Shown here: positions 1 to 6,934 of the stretch, in pieces
Position numbering within the stretch: position 1 is the first letter of the stretch
Layout of the letters: each line of letters opens with the position of its first letter
Assembly (NCBI GenBank): GCA_900550925.1
Contig: URTU01000069.1
Location: 1 to 10,673, forward strand
Reading direction: 5' to 3'
Length of the DNA stretch: 10,673 nucleotides
Source of the DNA: an uncultured Alistipes sp.
GTDB lineage: Bacteria > Bacteroidota > Bacteroidia > Bacteroidales > Rikenellaceae
Program-made: the position numbers and the translations under genes
The notes under the pieces: model-generated
Told to the model about the DNA's origin: nothing
Database searches by the model: none
What the model saw: the letters and a program-made list of their open reading frames with translations, nothing else

Positions 1-30
1 CATTTTATCCGCTTATGCAACTTATAATCA

Positions 31-53
31 GGGATTTAATTTATAGAAGTCCC
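31..53 (+). promoter_or_regulatory. Weak hairpin in the susC 5' leader
   Basis: GGGATTT at 31-37 can pair with AAGTCCC at 47-53 (7 bp including one T-G wobble, 9-nt AT-rich loop), ending 16 nt before the susC start codon. The 69 bp before susC contain no TAnnTTTG -7 box and no obvious coding end, so the promoter probably lies left of the window and this segment would be 5' leader RNA. A leader hairpin could affect translation or bind an RNA regulator. The stem is short and may be chance. Confidence 0.25.
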
Positions 54-69
54 CTAAAGCAAAAAGTCT

Positions 70-3000
70 ATGAAAAAATGGCTAACTATTTTGTTTTTAG
101 GGCTGGGCTTATGTGCTTATGGTCAAAATGTGACCATTAAAGGTACAGTTGTCGGCACGGATTCCAACCCGATGCCCGGCGTGAACGTTGTAGAAAAAGG
201 TACCTACAATGCCACAGCTACGGACATGAACGGCGAATTCACTCTTACCGTGCCGGTAGGAAGCGTTCTCCAGTGCTCGTTTATCGGTTATATTCCGAAA
301 GAGGTCACCGTAACTGGCGCAGGTTCGGTGCGAATCGTCCTCGAAGAGGATTCGGCCGTCATCGAAGATGTGGTGGTCGTGGGCTACGGCGTCCAGAAAA
401 AGAAACTCTTTACGGGTGCAACCGTACAGGTCAAGGGCGACGATATTGCCAAGATGAATACGGTCAATCCCCTCGGAGCTCTCCAGAGCAAAACCCCGGG
501 CGTTAACATCACCCAGAACGGCGGTTTCCTCGATCAAGGTTTCAAGGTCAATATTCGCGGTATGGGTACCGTGGGCGATTATGCGCCGCTTTATGTTGTG
601 GACGGCGTGCCCAATGGTAGTCTCTCGTCGCTGAATGCTGCCGATATCGAATCGATCGACGTGCTGAAGGATGCGGCTTCGGCTGCAATCTACGGCGCCC
701 GCGCAGCAAACGGTGTCATATTGATCACTACCAAGAAGGGTAAGGCCGGTACGGGCGAAGTCTCATATGACGCTTATTACGGCATCCAGAATCTGTACAA
801 GATTCCAAACGTGCTCACCGCTCAGGAGTACATGAACATCATCGACGAAAGCCGCGTGATGGATGGTCTGGAACCCTACTCGTGGGAGACCTACATCCCC
901 GCAAAGGATCTCGAGGCTATACGTTCGGGCGCTTGGAAAGGAACCAACTGGTTGAAGGAGATGCAGAACGAAAACGCCCCCATTCAGAGCCATACGCTCA
1001 ACATCACGGGCGGTACGGAACGTTCGACCTATTCGATCGGTCTGGGATGGTCGCAGCAGCGCGCTACGATCGGTGTGCCCAATGCGATGCCGACCCTGTC
1101 GCGCTGGAACCTGCGTATCAATACCGACAATGTCGTGCTCAAGCGCGGCGACCTCGATCTGTTGCGCGTGGGTGAAACCCTGAACTACCGCTACTCGTTC
1201 CAGAAGGGTTCGTTCTCGACGGGCGGTATCTACTGGAACCACCTCCGTACGGCTCTCATACGCAGCCCGCTGATGCATGTCTACAACTCCGAAGGCGACT
1301 ACTACCTGTGGGAGGACCAGAAGGCCGACGGCTACAACTGGGATATCGCCAACGGTTCGAACAGCAACCCGCTCGCCAGCCTCGACTGGACGGCGAACCA
1401 GAACCGCAGCAAGTCGCACTACCTGCAGACCAGCTTCTATGCAGTGCTGCAGCCGATCCGCGACCTGTTGATCCGTACTCAGGTCGGTTACATGATGGGC
1501 GCATCGAGCTACCGTTCGTTCACCCCGCAGCACGACAAGCTGACCGAAAGCGACAGCGGTGAAATCAATTCTGTAACCCAGTCGATGTCGGTCTACAACC
1601 GCTGGACCTGGGACAACACCATTAACTACAAGTTTACGGTTCAGGACAACCACGCGATCGACGTGCTGGTCGGCCAGTCGGTTGAAAGATGGGGCTACGG
1701 CGAAAGCATGTCGGCATCCAACTCCGAACTTCAGTTCAACGACCTTGAACACGCATACCTGAGCAACGCAAACCGTACTTCGAATGTGCCGAAGCCTACC
1801 GGAACCCCGAGCGGCGAAGGTGCTATCGCATCGTTCTTCGCCCGTTTGAACTACAACTTCAAGGAGCGCTACATGGCAACGGTGATCATGCGTGCTGACG
1901 GTTCGTCGGTCTTCGCTCCGGGCAACCGCTGGGGTTACTTCCCTTCGGTATCGGCCGGTTGGGTTATCTCTAACGAGCCGTTCATGGAGGGCGTCCGCGG
2001 TATCGACATGCTGAAACTCCGCGCATCGTGGGGCCAGAACGGTAACTGCAACGTCTCCGGAAACCAGTGGATCGCTACCATTACGACAAACCAGGGTTAC
2101 GGCGGTTACACGTTCGGCGACAGTATGGACGTTATTTCGTCGGGCTCGTACGCATACAAGGTGCTCAACCCCGACCTGAAATGGGAGACCTCTGAACAGC
2201 TCAATATCGGTGTTGACGCCCAGTTCTTCAACAGTCGCTTCAAGGTTGAGTTCGACTGGTACCGCAAGCTGACCAAGGACTGGCTGGTAACACCTCCGGT
2301 GCTGATGTCGTGGGGTGCAAATGCTCCTTCGATCAACGGTGGCGAGGTCAAGAACTCCGGCGTTGAGTTGGGCCTGCACTGGAATGACAACGTTGGTAAG
2401 GACTTCTGGTACGGCGTAGACCTCAACCTGGCTTACAACCGCAACCGCATTACCTACATCGACAATGCCGACGGTATCATCCACGGTCCGGGCAGCGTAT
2501 TCTGGGAGGGTGCCGAAGAGTGCTTCCGCGCATCGGTAGGCCGTCCTATCGGATACTTCTACGGATATATCAGCGACGGTATATTCCAGAACCAGGCGCA
2601 GATCGATGCATACACCGGTGCAAAACTCAACGGTGACAACACCGCTCCGGGCGATGTGATCTGGCGCGATGTTGACAACAGCGGTACGATCGATGCCAAT
2701 GACCGTACGATGATCGGCGACCCGAATCCTGATGTTACCATGGGCTTCTCGTTCAACATCGGCTGGAAGGGTATCGACCTGGGCGTAACGACCTACGGTG
2801 CGTTCGGCCACCAGATCCTGAAGTGCTACCGCGACTTCACGGCATCTCCGCTGAGCAACTTCACCACCGATATCTATGCCCGCTGGCACGGTGAAGGCAC
2901 CTCGAATACGATGCCTCGTCTGTCGAGTGCCTCCAGCTCGAACTGGAACCGTATCTCGACCATCTACATGGAAGACGGCGATTACCTGAAGATCAAGAAT

Positions 3001-3222
3001 ATAACCGTAGGCTTCGACTTCAAGAAGTTCTTCCCGAAAATTCCGTTCGGACAGCTTCGCGTCTACTTCTCGGCGCAGAATCTCTACACCTTCACCGGCT
3101 ACTCGGGCATGGATCCCGAAATCGGTTACGGCAGCGATTACGGTTGGGCATCCGGTATCGACCTGGGCTACTATCCGAGCGCTCGAACCTATATGATCGG
3201 TTTGAACATCAAGTTTAACTAG
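70..3222 (+). CDS. SusC/RagA-family TonB-linked outer membrane transporter
   Basis: This 1050-aa protein is a TonB-dependent outer-membrane importer of the SusC class, which moves oligosaccharides or peptides into the periplasm using TonB/ExbBD energy. A signal peptide covers residues 1-18, with probable cleavage after AYG. A carboxypeptidase-regulatory-like beta domain follows at about 22-95, then the TonB-box-like DVVVVGYG (100-107). The plug domain (about 110-225) carries the SusC hallmarks LYVVDGV (174-180) and IESIDVLKDAASAAIYGARA (193-212). The rest is a 22-strand-type barrel; GDVIWRDVDNSGTIDANDRT at 861-880 is the acidic loop common in this family. The C-terminus, TYMIGLNIKFN, is a typical barrel-ending strand with one residue after the usual terminal Phe. 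There is no N-terminal STN domain, so direct signalling to an anti-sigma factor is unlikely. The start is fixed by the signal peptide. It lies 17 bp before susD. The ligand cannot be deduced. Confidence 0.97.
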   Translation: MKKWLTILFLGLGLCAYGQNVTIKGTVVGTDSNPMPGVNVVEKGTYNATATDMNGEFTLTVPVGSVLQCSFIGYIPKEVTVTGAGSVRIVLEEDSAVIEDVVVVGYGVQKKKLFTGATVQVKGDDIAKMNTVNPLGALQSKTPGVNITQNGGFLDQGFKVNIRGMGTVGDYAPLYVVDGVPNGSLSSLNAADIESIDVLKDAASAAIYGARAANGVILITTKKGKAGTGEVSYDAYYGIQNLYKIPNVLTAQEYMNIIDESRVMDGLEPYSWETYIPAKDLEAIRSGAWKGTNWLKEMQNENAPIQSHTLNITGGTERSTYSIGLGWSQQRATIGVPNAMPTLSRWNLRINTDNVVLKRGDLDLLRVGETLNYRYSFQKGSFSTGGIYWNHLRTALIRSPLMHVYNSEGDYYLWEDQKADGYNWDIANGSNSNPLASLDWTANQNRSKSHYLQTSFYAVLQPIRDLLIRTQVGYMMGASSYRSFTPQHDKLTESDSGEINSVTQSMSVYNRWTWDNTINYKFTVQDNHAIDVLVGQSVERWGYGESMSASNSELQFNDLEHAYLSNANRTSNVPKPTGTPSGEGAIASFFARLNYNFKERYMATVIMRADGSSVFAPGNRWGYFPSVSAGWVISNEPFMEGVRGIDMLKLRASWGQNGNCNVSGNQWIATITTNQGYGGYTFGDSMDVISSGSYAYKVLNPDLKWETSEQLNIGVDAQFFNSRFKVEFDWYRKLTKDWLVTPPVLMSWGANAPSINGGEVKNSGVELGLHWNDNVGKDFWYGVDLNLAYNRNRITYIDNADGIIHGPGSVFWEGAEECFRASVGRPIGYFYGYISDGIFQNQAQIDAYTGAKLNGDNTAPGDVIWRDVDNSGTIDANDRTMIGDPNPDVTMGFSFNIGWKGIDLGVTTYGAFGHQILKCYRDFTASPLSNFTTDIYARWHGEGTSNTMPRLSSASSSNWNRISTIYMEDGDYLKIKNITVGFDFKKFFPKIPFGQLRVYFSAQNLYTFTGYSGMDPEIGYGSDYGWASGIDLGYYPSARTYMIGLNIKFN

Positions 3223-3239
3223 GATAAACAGGCAAATCA

Positions 3240-5030
3240 ATGAAAAAGATATTATATATATTGTCGGTTGCGGTACTCTTCGCCAGTTGCGAGAGTTTCC
3301 TCGATACCCGTATTCTGACGGAAAAAACAAATGAAAACTTCCCGTCGACCGAACAGGAGGCCGATGAAATGCTGACCGGTATCTATGCCAAACTGCTTTT
3401 CGAATCTCCTGAAACCTCGTCGGAATTCTACTTCTCGCAGCTGGCCGGTGACGAGTGCCTCGGCGGCAACCTCTCATACTCGGGCAACTGCGCTACCAAC
3501 TTCCTCATGTACAAGGACAACCTGAACGGTTTGTCGGGCCTGTGGAGCCGCTGCTATACGCTGATCAACCACGCCAATCAGGCAATCGCTTCGATGGACC
3601 GTGTGACCGAGTGGACTCAGGAGTCGCGCGACCGTCACTTCGGTGAGGCTTACTTCCTGCGTGCAATGGCTTACTACGAACTGGTGCGCATGTTCGGCGG
3701 TGTGCCCCTGCGTACGACGACCGACAATACGAACATTCCGCGCGCTTCGGTTGAGGATGTATATGAATTGATCGGTGCTGACCTGAAGCAGGCTATCGAA
3801 CTGCTGCCCGACGCCATCTATCTCTACGGTTCGAACATGGCCGGTCATGCTACCAAGTATGCGGCTGAGGCCCTGATGGCACGTGTCTTCCTGTTCTATA
3901 CGGGCCGCTACGCACAGAGCGAACTCCCGGGCGGAATCACCAAGAGCATGGTTATCGATTGGATTGACGACTGCGTCAACAATTCGGGACATGACCTGGT
4001 AGGCGACCAGCGCAATATCTGGGCATATTCGAACTCGTGGACAAACAACAACGACGAGAGTCTGCGTTACAACTATGTTACGGAGAATAACCTGAGCTGG
4101 GCCGGCAATTCGTGCATCGAGACCCTGTTCGCCAACAAGCACAACCTGAAATCGAACTGGACCTATACGTGGTGGTCGAATACCTGTGCACAGTTCTATT
4201 CGCCTTCGGGTGACAACGTTGACAAGACTCAGAGCTATCCGTTCGGTACGGGTTGGGGAGCCGGTCCGGTATCTCCCGCCATGGTCGAGGAGTGGAAAAC
4301 ATGGTCGGCACAGCAGGAGTATCTGGACGGTTATACCGAAGATCCGCGTCTGACCGGTTCGATCTGGTCGTACAAGGCCTACGATCCCGAGGACAAGACC
4401 AACGTGCTGCTGGACCGCAAGCTCGATCCCAATGAACCCGACTATACGGTATCGTACCGCTATTTCGAACAGACCGGCTACTTCCAGAAGAAGTACATCA
4501 ACATCAACAGCTACAACGAACAGATGGGCGGTATCTATGCCTTCGGACTGCAGGCATATCCCGATATCACGACCTACACTTCGAACCAGCTGATCCAGAT
4601 CCAGGATCTGATCCACATCCGTTTCGCCGACGTACTGCTGATGCAGTCGGAGCTGAAGGAGGATGCTACGGGTCTGAACCGCGTACGTGCACGTTCGCAC
4701 CTGGCTCCGGTAGCCTACTCGCTCGATGCCATCAAGAACGAACGCCGTTGGGAGCTGGCATTCGAATCTCAGCGCTGGTGGGACCTGCTCCGCTGGTCTG
4801 GACCGTCGCTCGAGGAGGCCGGTGATGCCCTCAACAAACAGACCGGTTTCGACGTGATCAATGCAGCTCAGGTCGTTCCGATGGTCAACTATGACTACAA
4901 GGCCCGTCTGAAGGCAACGGAAGGCTACTGGCCCATCCCGCAGGACGAAATCGACCTGTCGAACGGTGTTCTGGAGCAGAACCCCGGATGGGATCAATCG
5001 GCAATGTTTATCGATTGGGCGAAAATGTAA
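3240..5030 (+). CDS. SusD/RagB-family surface nutrient-binding lipoprotein
   Basis: This 596-aa lipoprotein is the partner of the preceding SusC. SusD proteins sit as a lid over the SusC barrel on the cell surface and bind the ligand before import. The signal peptide ends in lipobox FASC with Cys17 as lipidated residue; the mature start CESFLD is typical of SusD. The N-terminal part (about 20-330) has the TPR-like features of the family, including FLRAMAYYELVRMFGGVPL, the usual 'RAxxYxxLxxxFGGVPL' signature. The C-terminal RagB/SusD domain includes LNRVRAR (about 479-485), NERRWELAFESQRWWDLLRW (500-519) and WPIPQDEID (564-572) followed by LEQNPGW near the end. Aromatic-rich stretches around 300-345 could contribute to ligand contact, but this is a guess. 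It is 17 bp after susC and 32 bp before the third lipoprotein gene, so almost certainly cotranscribed. Confidence 0.97.
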   Translation: MKKILYILSVAVLFASCESFLDTRILTEKTNENFPSTEQEADEMLTGIYAKLLFESPETSSEFYFSQLAGDECLGGNLSYSGNCATNFLMYKDNLNGLSGLWSRCYTLINHANQAIASMDRVTEWTQESRDRHFGEAYFLRAMAYYELVRMFGGVPLRTTTDNTNIPRASVEDVYELIGADLKQAIELLPDAIYLYGSNMAGHATKYAAEALMARVFLFYTGRYAQSELPGGITKSMVIDWIDDCVNNSGHDLVGDQRNIWAYSNSWTNNNDESLRYNYVTENNLSWAGNSCIETLFANKHNLKSNWTYTWWSNTCAQFYSPSGDNVDKTQSYPFGTGWGAGPVSPAMVEEWKTWSAQQEYLDGYTEDPRLTGSIWSYKAYDPEDKTNVLLDRKLDPNEPDYTVSYRYFEQTGYFQKKYININSYNEQMGGIYAFGLQAYPDITTYTSNQLIQIQDLIHIRFADVLLMQSELKEDATGLNRVRARSHLAPVAYSLDAIKNERRWELAFESQRWWDLLRWSGPSLEEAGDALNKQTGFDVINAAQVVPMVNYDYKARLKATEGYWPIPQDEIDLSNGVLEQNPGWDQSAMFIDWAKM

Positions 5031-5062
5031 ATCGTTAACAAACAGTCAAAACGAAGAGAATC

Positions 5063-5950
5063 ATGAAAAACGTAAAATATTGTTTTGTTTTGGGCGCGCT
5101 TCTTCTGCTGTCGGGAGCATGTACCCCGATCGAGGATGACGAACTGCGCGACAAATATGTCACCAATGCCGGTGCACCCATCACGCCCGAGGAGTTGACG
5201 GCGGCACTCGAGGTGACCCAGCCCTATCCCAATTCGGCTGACGCAATCGAGGGCGACCAGTACATCCATCTGAAGAACAACCGTCCGGAGATCGGCGGTG
5301 TATGGCACGTGGGCAACAAGACCTTCCAGACCGATGACAAGATCGTGGTAATGGAGGCCAACGGAGTTTACGATATATATTATACGGCAGTTTCGAACAA
5401 TGCGATCGTTTCGTCGATCCCCGTTCAGGTTACCGTCACCAACGTCTTCGACGAGTGGATGGGCTTCCTGACCGGCGCTGTGGACAAGACCGACATGACC
5501 GCCAAGAAGACCTGGGGATTCCGTCAGGGCCTTGCTGCAGTGTGCGACATGTGCGCTCACGGTTACTGGAAATATGCTTCGGCAGGCTATACTCCCGAAT
5601 CGTTTGCCGGTATTACCTGGTGGGGAGCCGTGACCTATGAGACTGCGGGCGACCAGACCATGGTATTCGAAGTCGATGGCAACAAGCTGACCACATACAA
5701 GGCTGACGGTACTCAGAACGGTGAAGGTACATTCGAATTCACGCATTCGGGTCCGGAGGAGTCGCTCGGTCTGCTCAATACGACCGTGCCTCTGATCGGC
5801 GGTCAGTATGACGACCTGGGGCAGGGCAGCAGCAACTCGTTCTATATCCTGACGTTGACGGATCAGTATCTGACGGTTTACCATCCGACGGTATCTCCCG
5901 GTGCTGACTGGGAGGATTCCGGTTGGCGAGCTGTTTATGAAGCCAAATAA
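5063..5950 (+). CDS. SusE-like surface lipoprotein with PKD/Ig-like domain
   Basis: This 295-aa lipoprotein sits in the SusE/surface-glycan-binding-protein position of the operon. The signal peptide ends in lipobox SGAC (Cys20). The acidic run IEDDE right after the Cys resembles the Bacteroidota lipoprotein export signal for surface display. Residues about 47-127 look like a PKD/Ig-like beta sandwich (GDQYIHLKN, GGVWHVGN, GVYDIYYTAVSN, VQVTVTN). A second all-beta domain of about 129-295 begins with an 'xxKKTWGF' segment (148-153) and is rich in Trp and Tyr (W169, W186, W187, W283, W288), as expected of a carbohydrate-contacting module but not proof of one. Cys161 and Cys164 form a CxxC that might be a disulfide. 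No catalytic motif is recognisable. By family and context it probably helps capture the ligand for SusC/SusD. The precise family is not assigned. Confidence 0.85.
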   Translation: MKNVKYCFVLGALLLLSGACTPIEDDELRDKYVTNAGAPITPEELTAALEVTQPYPNSADAIEGDQYIHLKNNRPEIGGVWHVGNKTFQTDDKIVVMEANGVYDIYYTAVSNNAIVSSIPVQVTVTNVFDEWMGFLTGAVDKTDMTAKKTWGFRQGLAAVCDMCAHGYWKYASAGYTPESFAGITWWGAVTYETAGDQTMVFEVDGNKLTTYKADGTQNGEGTFEFTHSGPEESLGLLNTTVPLIGGQYDDLGQGSSNSFYILTLTDQYLTVYHPTVSPGADWEDSGWRAVYEAK

Positions 5951-5951
5951 A

Positions 5952-5984
5952 GATTGTTGTAAAACAATCCAATAGTCCTTTTTT
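5952..5984 (+). terminator. Possible secondary hairpin with a delayed T-run
   Basis: GATTGTT (5952-5958) and AACAATC (5963-5969) form a perfect 7-bp stem with a GTAA tetraloop, starting 2 nt after the stop codon of the third lipoprotein gene. A run of six T lies at 5979-5984, nine bases beyond the stem, which is farther than in a canonical intrinsic terminator. It may stabilise the mRNA 3' end or assist the stronger terminator just downstream. Confidence 0.4.
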
Positions 5985-5991
5985 CAGAGAG

Positions 5992-6027
5992 TGGGGACGG
6001 TTCCCACGTGGAATCGTCCCCATTTTT
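5992..6027 (+). terminator. Strong Rho-independent terminator of the susCD operon
   Basis: TGGGGACG (5992-5999) pairs with CGTCCCCA (6015-6022). The stem continues through a G-T wobble (6000/6014) and TTCC/GGAA (6001-6004 with 6010-6013), leaving a CACGT loop: 13 bp without a bulge. Five T follow immediately (6023-6027), then CTCT. This is a textbook intrinsic terminator and separates the susCD-type operon from the downstream operon. Confidence 0.93.
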
Positions 6028-6236
6028 CTCTGTCATATCGATCAAATTCTGTTTTATCGGCGTTTCTCTCCTGTCGCATATTCCGCCGGCAGGTGAACGT
6101 CGTTTATGCAGCCGTCGATTCGATCGGTTCCTGACACGCGACTTATCACATGACGCAGCCATGAGGACAAAGAGCGCGTTTTTTATTAATAAGGATGCTG
6201 TGGTCGGTGTCGGACGGTTCTATTTTTTAGCTTTTG
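6028..6236. other. Non-coding spacer between the two operons
   Basis: About 210 bp lie between the terminator and the promoter region of the next operon. The reading frame of the downstream gene stays open back to 6008, but its upstream in-frame ATG lies inside the terminator hairpin and the extra residues (Cys/Arg-rich, no signal-peptide character) do not look coding. I see no tRNA, no repeat array and no convincing hairpin. AT-rich tracts at 6180-6193 and 6221-6235 could act as upstream promoter elements. Confidence 0.6.
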
Positions 6237-6254
6237 TGCGCGATTATATGCGCA
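6237..6254. promoter_or_regulatory. Inverted repeat TGCGC-N8-GCGCA, possible operator
   Basis: TGCGC (6237-6241) and GCGCA (6250-6254) form a perfect 5-bp inverted repeat with an 8-bp spacer, centred just upstream of the putative -7 box at 6262-6269. A dimeric repressor or activator site would be expected in this position. Five-base arms are short, so this may be chance. Confidence 0.3.
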
Positions 6255-6261
6255 AATCCGT

Positions 6262-6269
6262 TATATTTG
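6262..6269 (+). promoter_or_regulatory. Putative Bacteroidota -7 promoter box (TATATTTG)
   Basis: TATATTTG matches the Bacteroidota primary-sigma -7 consensus TAnnTTTG exactly. The nearest TTTG that could be a -33 element is at 6233-6236, 25 bp upstream, somewhat farther than usual. Transcription would start about 6274-6277, essentially on the ATG at 6275. This favours 6275 over the in-frame ATG at 6248, which lies upstream of the box, and implies a very short or absent leader. Confidence 0.5.
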
Positions 6270-6274
6270 TCAAG

Positions 6275-6934
6275 ATGAATGTTCCTGAATTGATCAAAAA
6301 AACGATATATCTGTCGTTGAGTATGCTTTTCGCAGTCGGGTGTGGCAATGCTCCCCGTATGACCATTACGGGTACGGCCCCGGCCGGGTGCGAAGGGTTC
6401 AACGTATATCTGGTGCCACAACCGTATCCGGTGGCCGAAGAGGTCGATTCGACGGTCGTGCGGGACGGAAAGTTCAGCTTCGAGGTGAAGGCCGATCCAG
6501 TGAGAGTGTGCGATATCACAATCTCGCGCAAGGCCAATGTCCCTTTCGAACGGCTGCTGATCGTGGTCGAACCTGGAACATTGCAGGTGACCATAGATAG
6601 TATCAGCAACGGTTCCGGTACGCCTTTGAACGAGGAACTTGCCTTGTGGAAACGGACCATGAGCGATTGCGGCGAACGGGCCATGATGCTGCGTCGGGAA
6701 AAGGCTGAGCAGGATGATCCGCAGATAGCGGATTCGCTTGCGGAATGTCTTGACAGGGTGTATGCCGAAGCCGATTCGGTGACCATGGCGCTGATTGAAC
6801 GCAATCCCAATCCGCTGGGCGGTTTCCTGTACATGATAGCCGAACGCGGAATGGATGAGGCCCGTCTGGCACGATTGAAGGCGGCCGGAATTGACAAGTG
6901 GAAGCCTGAACGGCGGAATGAAAGAAAACAATGA
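6275..6934 (+). CDS. DUF4369-type lipoprotein without a thioredoxin domain
   Basis: With the start at 6275 this is a 219-aa lipoprotein with a signal peptide ending in FAVGC (Cys23). No acidic residues follow the Cys, so a periplasm-facing anchor is more likely than surface display. Residues about 29-122 match the DUF4369 pattern: MTITGTAP at 29-36, VDSTVVRDGKFSFEV (57-71), LLIVVEPGTLQVTI (94-107) and SGTPLNEEL (114-122). In many Bacteroidota proteins this domain precedes a TlpA/AhpC-like thioredoxin domain. Here only a charged helical tail follows (about 123-219), with NPLGGFLYM near 180 recalling the 'NPxGxF' segment before the missing domain, and no thioredoxin CxxC. The start was chosen because the putative -7 box at 6262-6269 excludes the ATG at 6248. 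It overlaps the next gene by 4 bp (ATGA), so the two are probably translationally coupled. Its function is unknown. Confidence 0.82.
   Translation: MNVPELIKKTIYLSLSMLFAVGCGNAPRMTITGTAPAGCEGFNVYLVPQPYPVAEEVDSTVVRDGKFSFEVKADPVRVCDITISRKANVPFERLLIVVEPGTLQVTIDSISNGSGTPLNEELALWKRTMSDCGERAMMLRREKAEQDDPQIADSLAECLDRVYAEADSVTMALIERNPNPLGGFLYMIAERGMDEARLARLKAAGIDKWKPERRNERKQ

Noticed and set aside
763..3477. A 904-codon open frame on the minus strand opposite the susC-like gene
   Set aside because: It lies entirely opposite susC and the start of susD, its translation is Arg/Val/His-rich with no domain, and the plus-strand proteins are unmistakable. Long antisense frames are expected from the GC-biased codon use.
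3474..4997. A 507-codon open frame on the minus strand opposite the susD-like gene
   Set aside because: It is a mirror of the real SusD reading frame, with no signal peptide or recognisable domain.
4994..5884. A 296-codon minus-strand open frame opposite the third lipoprotein gene
   Set aside because: The plus-strand frame has a signal peptide, a lipobox and a PKD-like domain. The minus frame has none of these.
6008..6274. N-terminal extension of the DUF4369 lipoprotein
   Set aside because: Its ATG falls inside the terminator hairpin, upstream of the likely promoter, and the extension would bury the lipoprotein signal peptide at residue 90.
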